Below are positions 1-7,236 of a DNA stretch of 14,430 nucleotides, one piece after another (the stretch's first letter is position 1; each line of letters starts with the position of its first letter). The DNA comes from JBOGGN01 sp050744165. GTDB lineage: Bacteria; Actinomycetota; Acidimicrobiia; Acidimicrobiales; Palsa-688. The stretch lies in assembly GCA_050744165.1 (NCBI GenBank), contig JBOGGN010000325.1:1-14430 (forward strand), written 5' to 3'. The translations under genes and the position numbers were made by a program. The notes beneath the pieces are model-generated. The model was not told where the DNA came from, ran no database searches, and was given only the letters and a program-made list of their open reading frames with translations.

Positions 1-2178
1 CACGTCGTCCTCGGCGAAGCGGATGGTCATCCCCTGGCGGGATACCATGAAGATGTCGTCCTCACCCCCGGTCTGGATGACCCCGACCAGCTCATCTCCC
101 TCCCGGAGGTTGATGGCGATGAAACCCTCGCGCCGGGACTTGTCGTACTCGGCGAAGTTGGTCTTCTTCACCTGGCCGTCTCGGGTCGCGAAGAACAGGT
201 ACCGGTCGGTCGGGAAGTCGCGGGTGTCGATGAGCGCCTGGATGCGCTCCCCCGGCTCCAGCGGAAGCAGGTTGACCAGGGCGGTGCCCCGGGCAGTGCG
301 CTCCTTGACCGGCACCTCGTAGGCCCGCAGCCGGTACACCTTGCCCTGGTTTGAAAAGAACAACAGGTGGGCATGGGCGCTGGTGTGGATGAGCTTGGTG
401 ACCAGGTCCTCTTCCTTGAGGTTGGCGCTGCGGACGCCCCGCCCGCCCCGACCCTGGGTGCGGAAGGTGCTGGCCGTCACCGCTTTGATGTAGCCCGCCT
501 TTGTCATCGTGAGGACGATCTCCTCGTCGACGATCAGATCCTCGGCTGACATCTCACCCTCGTCGAAGGTGACCACGGCGCGCCGGGGACTGGCGTACTT
601 CGCCCGGATGGCCCCCAGCTCGGCCTTGATGACCGCCCGCAGCTGGCCCTCGTCGGCGAGAATGGCCTCGAGTTCGGCGATGGTCTGGCGCAGCTCGGCC
701 AGCTCCTTCTCCAGGTCGGCCCGGCCGAGGCGGGTGAGGCGGGCCAGCTGCATGTCCAGGATGTGGTTGGCCTGGATTTCGCTGAACTCGAACGGGGCCG
801 CCATCAACGCGGCGCGGGCCGCACCCCGGTCCTCGGAGGCCCGGATGGCGGCGATGATGGCGTCGATCATGTCGAGCGCCTTGAGCAGGCCCTCGACGAT
901 ATGGGCTCGGGCTCGGGCCTTGGCGAGGCGGAACTCCGTGCGCCGCCGGATGACGTCGACCTGGTGGTCCACATATGCCCGGAGGGCCTGCACCAGGTTG
1001 AGGGTGCGGGGCACACCGTCAACCAGGGCCACCATGTTGACCCCGAAGCTGGTCTGGAGCGGGGTGTGCTTGAACAGGTTGTTGAGCACCACGCTGGCGT
1101 TGGCGTCGCGCTTCAACTCGACGACGATCTTGGTCTCCACGCCCTTGGAGAGGTCGACGATGTTGCGGATCCCCTCCAGCTCGTGGCTGTTGACCAGGTC
1201 CGCCACCTTCTCCATCACCGTCTTGGCCCCGAGCTGGTATGGCAGCTCGGTGACGATGATCTGCTGGCCTCCCTTGGTCTCCTCGACGATCTCCGCCCGG
1301 GCCCGCATCTTGATGGAGCCCCGGCCGGTCCGGTAGGCGTCCATCATCCCCGCCCGGCCGAGGATCAGGGCGCCGGTGGGAAAGTCCGGTCCCTTGACGA
1401 AATGCATCAGGTCGTCAGGTGTCGACTCCGGGTTGTCGATCAGGTGGAGCACGGCGTCGATGACCTCACCCAGGTTGTGGGGCGGGATGTTGGTCGCCAT
1501 GCCGACGGCGATGCCCTGGCTGCCGTTGATCAACAGGTTGGGCAGCCGCGAAGGAAGGACAGTGGGCTCGTCCTCCTCGTTGGTGTAGTTGCGCCCCATC
1601 TCGACGGTGTCCTCGTCGATCCCCTCGAGCATGTGCATCGACAGAGGGGACAACCGGCACTCGGTGTAGCGCTCGGCCGCCGGCGGGTAATCAGTCGAGC
1701 CGTAGTTGCCGTGGAAGTCGATCAGCGGATCCCGGAGGCTGAAGGGCTGGGCCATACGGGCCAGCGCGTCGTAGATGGCCTGGTTGCCGTGGGGGTGGAA
1801 ACGGCTCATGGTGTCGCCGGTGACCTTGGCGCACTTCACGTGGGGCCGGTCGGGCCGGTAGCCCTGGACATGCATGTCGTAGAGGATCCGGCGGTGGACC
1901 GGCTTCAGGCCGTCGCGGACGTCGGGCAGGGCACGCGAGACGATGGTGGCCATGGCGTATTCCAGGAAGGAGGTCCGCATCTCCTCCTGGATCTCGATGG
2001 GCTCGATGCCCGGCAGCGAGGGGCCGGGGCCATCGCCGCCGCCGGAGGCGCCGTCGCCCCCCGAGCCGCCGCCCCCCGAGCCGGAGCCGGCACCATTGCC
2101 GTCGCCCCCCGAGCCGGAACCGGCACCGTCGCCGACAGGGACGGCATCAGCAGGGGGGTCGGGAGGAAAGAGTGTCAC
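1..2178 (-). CDS. gyrA: DNA gyrase subunit A (3' end beyond window)
   Basis: Breakage-reunion subunit of type II topoisomerase; with GyrB it introduces negative supercoils ahead of forks. 726 codons are visible; the C-terminus is cut by the window edge. After a Gly/Ser-rich extension the conserved core starts near residue 58 (IEPIEIQEEM). The winged-helix region has HPHGNQAIYD (128-137), and the catalytic tyrosine is Tyr171 in AERYTECRL. A GyrA-box variant QGRGGRG lies at about 436-456 in the DNA, favouring gyrase over topoisomerase IV. Start: GTG at 2178, the only in-frame start before Met67, which is already inside the core. There is no Shine-Dalgarno; the gyrB stop is 9 nt upstream, so translational coupling is likely. 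Odd points are Asn132-Gln133 where most GyrA have Asp-Ser, and the N-terminal extension. A ParC-like paralogue is possible, but gene order argues for GyrA. Confidence 0.95.
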   Translation of the reverse strand, partial: MTLFPPDPPADAVPVGDGAGSGSGGDGNGAGSGSGGGGSGGDGASGGGDGPGPSLPGIEPIEIQEEMRTSFLEYAMATIVSRALPDVRDGLKPVHRRILYDMHVQGYRPDRPHVKCAKVTGDTMSRFHPHGNQAIYDALARMAQPFSLRDPLIDFHGNYGSTDYPPAAERYTECRLSPLSMHMLEGIDEDTVEMGRNYTNEEDEPTVLPSRLPNLLINGSQGIAVGMATNIPPHNLGEVIDAVLHLIDNPESTPDDLMHFVKGPDFPTGALILGRAGMMDAYRTGRGSIKMRARAEIVEETKGGQQIIVTELPYQLGAKTVMEKVADLVNSHELEGIRNIVDLSKGVETKIVVELKRDANASVVLNNLFKHTPLQTSFGVNMVALVDGVPRTLNLVQALRAYVDHQVDVIRRRTEFRLAKARARAHIVEGLLKALDMIDAIIAAIRASEDRGAARAALMAAPFEFSEIQANHILDMQLARLTRLGRADLEKELAELRQTIAELEAILADEGQLRAVIKAELGAIRAKYASPRRAVVTFDEGEMSAEDLIVDEEIVLTMTKAGYIKAVTASTFRTQGRGGRGVRSANLKEEDLVTKLIHTSAHAHLLFFSNQGKVYRLRAYEVPVKERTARGTALVNLLPLEPGERIQALIDTRDFPTDRYLFFATRDGQVKKTNFAEYDKSRREGFIAINLREGDELVGVIQTGGEDDIFMVSRQGMTIRFAEDDV
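2017..2133 (-). repeat. Gly/Ser-rich low-complexity N-terminal extension of GyrA
   Basis: Codons 16-54 of gyrA encode almost only Gly, Ser, Ala and Asp. The core is an imperfect repeat (AGSGSGGDGNG followed by AGSGSGGGGSGGDG), visible in the DNA as two near-identical GC-rich units. It lies between the GTG start and the first conserved residues. It is expected to be disordered and may act as a flexible linker. This is seen directly in the sequence; any role is inference. Confidence 0.85.
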
Positions 2179-2187
2179 CGCGGCGGC

Positions 2188-4119
2188 CTAGATATCGAGG
2201 AACCGGACATCGGCGGCGTTGGTGGTGATGAAGTGCTTGCGGGCCTCGACGTCGTCGCCCATCAAGATGCTGCACGTGTCGTCGGCGAGCGCCGCCTCCT
2301 CGACGTCGATGCGCAGGAGGGTCCGGTGCGCGCGTTCCATGGTCGTGTCCCCCAACTCGTTCCAGTCCATTTCGCCGAGGCCCTTGAGCCGGTTGAACTC
2401 CGCTTTGTGGTTGGGGTGGTCCCGCAAGAACTGCTGACGGGCGGCCTCGTCCTTGAGGTACGACTTCTCCTTACCCACCAGCGTCGAAAACAATGGCGGC
2501 TGCGCGGCGTACACGCCGCCCCCCTCGATGAGGGGCCGCATCTGGCGGAAGAAGAACGTCAGGAGGAGGGTCCGGATGTGGCTCCCGTCGACGTCGGCGT
2601 CGGCCAGGATGATGACCTTGCCATAGCGGGCCTTGGCGGGGTCGAACTCGTCGCCGATGCCGGCGCCGATGGCTGAGATCAGGGCCTGGATTTCGGTGTT
2701 CTTCAGCATGCGGTCGATGCGGGCCCGCTCGACGTTCAAGATCTTGCCCCGGATGGGAAGGATGGCCTGGTATTCGGGGTTGCGGGCCCGGATGGCGGAG
2801 CCACCCGCGGAGTCGCCCTCGACGATGAACAGTTCTGCCTCACGGGCGTTGCGGGTCCGGCAGTCGGTCAGCTTGCCCGGCAGGCCAGCACCCTCGAGGG
2901 CGGTCTTGCGCCGGGTGGCATCCCGGGCGCTGCGGGCGGCGACGCGGGCCCGGGCCGCCTGCACCGACTTGTTGAGGATCTGGCGGCTCTCGGTGGGGTG
3001 TTCCTCCAGCCACTCCGCCAGCTTCTCGTTGGTGGTGCGTTCGACCAGGGAGCGGATGGCAACGTTGCCCAGCTTGGCCTTGGTCTGGCCCTCGAACTGC
3101 GGGTCGTGGAGCTTCACCGAGACGATGGCGGTCAGGCCCTCGCGGATGTCCTCACCGAGCAGGTTGTCGTCCTTGTCCTTCAAGATGCCCTTGGCTTTGG
3201 CGTACTTGTTGACCACGTTGGTCAGGGCCTTCTTGAACCCCTCCTCGTGCATGCCGCCCTCGTGGGTGGAAATGCCGTTGGCGAAGCTGTGGATGCCCTC
3301 GTAGTACCCGGTGTTCCACTGGAGGGCAACGGCCACCTGGCTGCCTTCCTCGTCGGCCGAGAAGTAGGCCACCCGCTTGAACAGCGCCTCCTTGGAGGCA
3401 TTGAGGTGACCGACGTAGTCGATGATGCCGCCGCCGTACTTGTACAGGACTGGCGTGTGGTCGTGGCCGTCGCGCTGATCGACGAAGCGGATCTCGAGGC
3501 CGGCGTTGAGGAAGGCGTACACCTGCAGCCGCTCGAGAATGGTCTGGCCGCGGAACTGGACGTCCTCGAAGATCTTGGGGTCGGGCCAGAAGGCCACGAT
3601 GGTCCCCCGCCGCCCACGCGGCGAGGGGCCGCTGACCGCCAGCTTGGAGGTCACCTTGCCCCCGTTGGCAAAGGCCATCCGGTAACGCAAACCGCCCTTG
3701 TCGACCTCGACCTCCAGGCGGCTCGAGAGGGCATTGACGACAGACACCCCGACGCCGTGAAGGCCGCCGGAGACCTGGTACCCCTTGCCCCCTAACTTGG
3801 CGCCCCCGTGGAGTTTGGTCAACGCGATCTCGACCCCGGAGAGCTTGTACGTGGGGTTGACGTCGGTCGGGATGCCTCGCCCGTTGTCGGTGACGCGGCA
3901 CCCCCCGTCGGCCAGCATGGTGACGTCGATGCGGGTGCAGAAGCCGGCCATGGCCTCGTCCACCGAGTTGTCGACGACCTCCCACACCAGGTGGTGCAAT
4001 CCCGTCAAACCGGTCGAGCCGATATACATCCCGGGGCGCTTGCGCACCGGATCGAGGCCCTCGAGGATGGCCATGTCCCGGGAGGTGTAGCCGTCTTCGA
4101 ACGTGGTTACCACAGCCAT
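2188..4119 (-). CDS. gyrB: DNA gyrase subunit B
   Basis: ATPase subunit of DNA gyrase, 643 aa, a usual length for actinobacterial GyrB. The GHKL ATPase domain shows EVVDNSVDEA (Asn51), DNGRGIP (78-84) and GGLHGVG (118-124). The transducer has the QTK loop (345-347). The TOPRIM domain has EGDSAGGSA (434-442) and the metal-binding DADVDGSH (507-514). The C-terminus ends in DVRFLDI. The usual YKGLGEM reads LKGLGEM (578-584). ATG at 4119 is preceded by GAGGT with a 7-nt spacer, a good ribosome binding site. A 112-bp spacer separates it from dciA, so gyrB-gyrA may have their own promoter; a weak TAAACT -10-like hexamer is present but no convincing -35. Its stop codon is in frame with, and 9 nt before, the gyrA start. 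Confidence 0.97.
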   Translation of the reverse strand: MAVVTTFEDGYTSRDMAILEGLDPVRKRPGMYIGSTGLTGLHHLVWEVVDNSVDEAMAGFCTRIDVTMLADGGCRVTDNGRGIPTDVNPTYKLSGVEIALTKLHGGAKLGGKGYQVSGGLHGVGVSVVNALSSRLEVEVDKGGLRYRMAFANGGKVTSKLAVSGPSPRGRRGTIVAFWPDPKIFEDVQFRGQTILERLQVYAFLNAGLEIRFVDQRDGHDHTPVLYKYGGGIIDYVGHLNASKEALFKRVAYFSADEEGSQVAVALQWNTGYYEGIHSFANGISTHEGGMHEEGFKKALTNVVNKYAKAKGILKDKDDNLLGEDIREGLTAIVSVKLHDPQFEGQTKAKLGNVAIRSLVERTTNEKLAEWLEEHPTESRQILNKSVQAARARVAARSARDATRRKTALEGAGLPGKLTDCRTRNAREAELFIVEGDSAGGSAIRARNPEYQAILPIRGKILNVERARIDRMLKNTEIQALISAIGAGIGDEFDPAKARYGKVIILADADVDGSHIRTLLLTFFFRQMRPLIEGGGVYAAQPPLFSTLVGKEKSYLKDEAARQQFLRDHPNHKAEFNRLKGLGEMDWNELGDTTMERAHRTLLRIDVEEAALADDTCSILMGDDVEARKHFITTNAADVRFLDI

Positions 4120-4231
4120 AGACGCGACCTCATTTGAGCGGTACGGATGGGAGGCGTCTCAGGCACGAACCAGCAGGTCAAGGGCCAAAAACGCGATACG
4201 TGTAGTTTACCAGACGGGGTGTGACAGTCGG

Positions 4232-4675
4232 TCATTTCGGGCGTCGTGCGACAACCCTGCACTCGATTTTTTTGACCGTCTCGTCACCGGTCGCGGCCGC
4301 CAACTTGCGCACCAACTGCGGGCCCAGGAACGCCAGCTGGCTGGCCCACGCAGGCTGCTCCACGCCGAGGTGGAGGACCCCGTCCTGGAGCCGAATCGGC
4401 CAGGCATGATCGGCGATCGAGGATCCCACGATCTCCTCCCATCGGGTGAACACGGCGTGCAGCACCGCCGGTGCCGGCGCTCGCAATGAAGCGAGGAGCC
4501 GGGGTAGGGCGTCAGCCACACGGCGGGGACCAGGGCCATCCCCGGCCGGATCCCCCGGGAGGGGCCGCCACGGGCTCACGGTCGGCCCGCCCCGCTTCGG
4601 GGCCGCAGCCCCCAAGGACTTCCGGGCCACAGCCCCCACGGAACTGAGAGCAGGATCACGGGAGGACTTTTCCAT
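4232..4675 (-). CDS. dciA: DciA family (DUF721) replicative-helicase partner
   Basis: 147-aa DUF721 protein. Family members (DciA) act as the ancestral bacterial partner of DnaB helicase, where DnaC/DnaI loaders are absent. The conserved half is residues 55-140: RWEEIVGSSIADHAWPIRL, DGVLHLGVEQPAWASQLAFL and a final amphipathic helix. The N-terminal 50 residues are Pro/Gly/Arg-rich and probably disordered. ATG at 4675 overlaps the 3' end of recF by 20 nt in another frame; GAGG directly abuts the ATG, so spacing is poor and coupling to recF is likely. In-frame GTGs at codons 13 and 16 are alternative starts. The position between recF and gyrB is typical of Actinobacteria. Confidence 0.88.
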   Translation of the reverse strand: MEKSSRDPALSSVGAVARKSLGAAAPKRGGPTVSPWRPLPGDPAGDGPGPRRVADALPRLLASLRAPAPAVLHAVFTRWEEIVGSSIADHAWPIRLQDGVLHLGVEQPAWASQLAFLGPQLVRKLAAATGDETVKKIECRVVARRPK

Positions 4676-5738
4676 CCTCTATCCGGATCACCAGCGCCGG
4701 CCGAGCGGAGGCCGGCAATGCAGTGGCGGTGGTGACCAGGGCCTGGACGGGAGGCAGTGCCTCCAGCAGGGCGGCCGAGCGGTCGCCGTCGAGCTCGGAG
4801 AACACATCGTCGAGCAAGAGGATCGGGGGGCTGCCCAGCTCCCGGGTCAGAAGCAGGTGGCCGGCCAGGCGCAGCGCCAGGGCCAGCGAGCGCTGCTCGC
4901 CCTGGGAGGCGTGGGTCCGCGACGGCATCGCGCCCACGGTGATGACGAGCTCGTCGCGTTGGGGGCCGATGGTGGTGACCGCTCGCCGCAGGTCCTCCGC
5001 CCTGGCCGACGCCAGGGCAGCTGCCAGCGGCCCGTCCCAGCTGCGCTGGTAGGCGACGGCGATCTCCGAGGACCGTTCGGCGACCTGGTCGTACACCGCC
5101 GCCACTTGGGAGCTCAGGGAGGCAACCAGACCGGCCCTGGCGTCGGCCACCGCAGTGCCCACCTCGGCCAGCTTGCGATCCCATACGTCGAGGGTGGTGA
5201 CAATGTCGACCGCCGGGCGGGGGTTGCCGCCGGCCTGCTTCAACAAGGCGTTGCGCTGGCGCAGGATGCGGTCCAGATCGCTGCACAGGCTGTCGTGGCG
5301 CGGCTGCAGGGCCACCAACAGATCGTCCAGGTATTCCCGCCGGCCCTGGGGACCGGCCTTGACCAGCGCCAGGTCGTCGGGTGCGAACACGCTCACCTGG
5401 AGGGCGCCGAGCAGGTCCCGGGCCCGGCGCAGCGGTTGGCGGTTGACCTGGACGCGGTCGCGGCCGCCCGGGCGGAGCTCGGCCTCGATCAGGAGGCGCC
5501 GGCTGTCACGCCCGGCCTCGGCCCGCACGATGGCCCGCTCCGCGCCCCGGCGCACCAAAGCCTCGGCGGGCACACCCCGGAACGATTTCAGCGTGGCCAG
5601 GTAGCCGACCGCCTCCAGCAGGTTGGTCTTGCCTTGCCCGTTGTTCCCGGTGAGGACAGTCAACCCCGACGGGGCAGGCGCCAGCTCGGCGCCCAGGTAG
5701 TTGCGGAAATCGGTGATCCACAGGCGGTCGAGTTGCAC
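4656..5738 (-). CDS. recF: RecF, DNA gap repair ATPase
   Basis: 360-aa SMC/ABC-like ATPase that binds gapped DNA and helps RecO/RecR load RecA at stalled forks. Walker A is GNNGQGKT (31-38), the ABC signature is SQGEQRS (278-284), and Walker B is ILLLDDVFSELD (306-317). The N-terminal LWITDFRNY is the family hallmark. GTG start at 5738 is preceded by GGGAGGG with about 8 nt of spacing, 27 nt after the dnaN stop. It belongs to the dnaN-recF-dciA operon and overlaps dciA. Confidence 0.96.
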   Translation of the reverse strand: MQLDRLWITDFRNYLGAELAPAPSGLTVLTGNNGQGKTNLLEAVGYLATLKSFRGVPAEALVRRGAERAIVRAEAGRDSRRLLIEAELRPGGRDRVQVNRQPLRRARDLLGALQVSVFAPDDLALVKAGPQGRREYLDDLLVALQPRHDSLCSDLDRILRQRNALLKQAGGNPRPAVDIVTTLDVWDRKLAEVGTAVADARAGLVASLSSQVAAVYDQVAERSSEIAVAYQRSWDGPLAAALASARAEDLRRAVTTIGPQRDELVITVGAMPSRTHASQGEQRSLALALRLAGHLLLTRELGSPPILLLDDVFSELDGDRSAALLEALPPVQALVTTATALPASARPALVIRIEDGKVLP

Positions 5739-5765
5739 CCCGGCTGCCCTCCCGCGTGCCCGGCG

Positions 5766-7004
5766 CTAGGAGACCCGGACGGGCATCAGGAGGTACAGGT
5801 AGTCCGACCCCTCGGTCGGCCGCAGCGTGGCTGGCTTGAGGGAGTCGAGGGTTTCGAGGCGCACCTCGTCGGTAGTGATCGCTTCCACGCCCTCGATCAG
5901 GTAGTTGGGGTTGAAGGCCACGATCATCTCGGCGCCCTCATACTTGGCGTCGACCTCCTCGGTCGCCTGGCCCCAGTCCTGGGTGATCACCGTGAGCTCG
6001 ATGCCGTCGGAGCGCAAGGCGATGCGCACCGGCGTGGTGGCATCCTTCACCATCAGCTTCACCCGGCGAATGGCGTCGAGCAAGGCCTCCCGTCCGACGG
6101 TCAGCGTGTTGGGGTAGTTGGCCGGGATCAGCTGCCGGTAGTTAGGGAAGTCGCCCTCGATGAGCCGGGTCGTGAGGCGCACCGAGGCGACCTCGAAGGT
6201 GGCGTCGTGCTCCCCTAGCCGCAAGACCGCCGCCAAACCCTCCCCGCCACCCGCACTGGCCGTCGCGCCCGAGGTCTCGCCGGCGTCGGCGCCTTCACCC
6301 GCGCTTGGCGCTGCCGCAGCGCTTGCCCCGCTGGAGCCGCCGCCGCCGGAGCCACTGCCGGCATTCTTGGCCGCCGAGGTCAACAGTCGTTGCACCTCCG
6401 CCAGTGCCCTGGAGGGCACCAGCACCCGCTGGTCCTCCCGCAGTACTCCAGCACCCGGCAGATCCCGCACCGCCAAGCGGTAGGAGTCGGTGGCCACCAG
6501 CCGCAGCCCCCCTTGCTCGGCGGCCAACAAGACGCCCGTCAGAATGGGCCGGGAGTCCTCGCTGGACGCCGCCCGGACCACCTGGCGCAACGCCTCGGTC
6601 AGTCCCGCAACCGGCAACTTGACAGCATCCCCGGACACCGGTGGCAACCGCGGGAAGTCGCCGGCGGGATGGGTCCGCACAGCGAAGTTGGAGCGACCCG
6701 AACTGATCCGCAACTCGTCCTCGTCGTCGTCGGACTCCACCGTCACCGCCCCTGGCTCCAGGGCCCGCACGATGTCGGTCAGCAGCCGCCCCGGGGCCAC
6801 CACGACACCGGGCGATGACACCGACACCGACGTCGTGACGCCGATCGTGAGGTCCAAGTCGGTCCCCACCACCCGCAACTCGGCGTCGATGGTTTCCAGG
6901 CGGACTCCTGACAGCACCGGCAGTGCCCCACCCCGGCTGGCGATGGCCCGGCCGGCTGTGCTCAGGGCCTCCAGCAGGACATCACGTTCGCATCGAAACT
7001 TCAC
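5766..7004 (-). CDS. dnaN: DNA polymerase III beta subunit (sliding clamp)
   Basis: Ring-forming processivity clamp for the replicative polymerase, 412 aa against roughly 370-400 usual. The three clamp domains are recognisable: MKFRCERDVLLEAL at the N-terminus; SRPILTGVLL and ATDSYRLAV in domain 2, followed by TTRLIEGDFPNYRQLIP; and the C-terminal SDYLYLLMPVR. GTG at 7004 is preceded by GAGGAAGG within the usual distance. The extra length comes from a Gly/Ser/Ala-rich insert at residues 211-256 of domain 2. The upstream 232 bp carry the predicted origin, so its leader overlaps replication elements. It is probably cotranscribed with recF and dciA. Confidence 0.97.
   Translation of the reverse strand: MKFRCERDVLLEALSTAGRAIASRGGALPVLSGVRLETIDAELRVVGTDLDLTIGVTTSVSVSSPGVVVAPGRLLTDIVRALEPGAVTVESDDDEDELRISSGRSNFAVRTHPAGDFPRLPPVSGDAVKLPVAGLTEALRQVVRAASSEDSRPILTGVLLAAEQGGLRLVATDSYRLAVRDLPGAGVLREDQRVLVPSRALAEVQRLLTSAAKNAGSGSGGGGSSGASAAAAPSAGEGADAGETSGATASAGGGEGLAAVLRLGEHDATFEVASVRLTTRLIEGDFPNYRQLIPANYPNTLTVGREALLDAIRRVKLMVKDATTPVRIALRSDGIELTVITQDWGQATEEVDAKYEGAEMIVAFNPNYLIEGVEAITTDEVRLETLDSLKPATLRPTEGSDYLYLLMPVRVS
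6237..6374 (-). repeat. Low-complexity Gly/Ser/Ala insert in DnaN
   Basis: Codons 211-256 of dnaN encode a run of Gly, Ser, Ala, Thr and Glu placed after RALAEVQRLL and before AAVLRLGEHDATFEV. Most clamps have a short turn here in domain 2. The reading frame stays intact and well-conserved sequence resumes on both sides, so this is a real in-frame insertion and not a frameshift. Confidence 0.8.
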
Positions 7005-7022
7005 CGCGACCTTCCTCAGTAG

Positions 7023-7037
7023 TTGAATTTATTAAAA
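7023..7037. promoter_or_regulatory. AT-rich candidate DNA unwinding element
   Basis: Fourteen of fifteen bases are A or T in otherwise roughly two-thirds GC sequence. It begins two bases beyond the last trio and is flanked by direct copies of TCAGTAG (7016-7022 and 7039-7045). Its position relative to box and trios matches a duplex unwinding site. Confidence 0.55.
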
Positions 7038-7039
7038 GT

Positions 7040-7054
7040 CAGTAGCAGTAGTAG
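7040..7054 (-). promoter_or_regulatory. DnaA-trio-like element
   Basis: On the minus strand five consecutive trinucleotides read CTA CTA CTG CTA CTG, immediately after a C4 run and a DnaA box. On the complementary strand these are TAG/CAG, with the central A that defines DnaA trios, the elements on which DnaA assembles along single-stranded DNA in Bacillus subtilis. Two of the five have C where T or A is preferred. Confidence 0.6.
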
Positions 7055-7058
7055 GGGG

Positions 7059-7067
7059 TGTGGATTG
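7059..7067 (-). promoter_or_regulatory. DnaA box CAATCCACA
   Basis: Seven of nine positions match TTATCCACA; the ATCCACA core is intact. It is the box nearest to the trio block, separated from it by four Gs on the plus strand. Confidence 0.65.
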
Positions 7068-7074
7068 GGGACAA
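7066..7074 (-). promoter_or_regulatory. DnaA-box-like TTGTCCCCA
   Basis: Eight of nine positions match the high-GC actinobacterial box TTGTCCACA. It overlaps the neighbouring box by two bases in the same orientation, giving a tandem pair like those beside unwinding elements. The GTCCCCA core recurs at 7120-7126 and 7170-7176. Confidence 0.5.
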
Positions 7075-7236
7075 GGTGGCATCCGGGCTGGTCAGCCGGG
7101 AGATCGTCATCCACCCGATGTCCCCAGGATCCCACAAGGGTGTGACCAGAACGCGAACCCCGGTGGGCAGTCCCCACGACGTCCCCCGAAATCACATGAC
7201 CCCGACACAAACCTGCCCCCAGGGCCCGGTCCGCGC

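Larger units (their letters stand above)
7005..7236. other. oriC: Predicted chromosomal origin (oriC) in dnaA-dnaN spacer
   Basis: Non-coding 232 bp between dnaA and dnaN, the usual oriC site in Actinobacteria and Firmicutes. It holds an AT-only stretch, a DnaA-trio-like block, a G/C run and several degenerate DnaA boxes on both strands. Besides the two abutting boxes at the trio side, looser matches are TCATCCACC (7107-7115), ATGTCCCCA (7118-7126) and CAGTCCCCA (7168-7176), all on the plus strand. Gene orientation also diverges around this region. Placement is inferred from sequence and context, without skew data. Confidence 0.8.

Noticed and set aside
763..2676. 637-codon plus-strand open frame
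   Set aside because: It is antisense to gyrA and gyrB and arises from high-GC codon bias; composition is typical of a shadow frame.
4446..6218. 590-codon plus-strand open frame
   Set aside because: It lies opposite dciA, recF and dnaN, all firmly identified by motifs.
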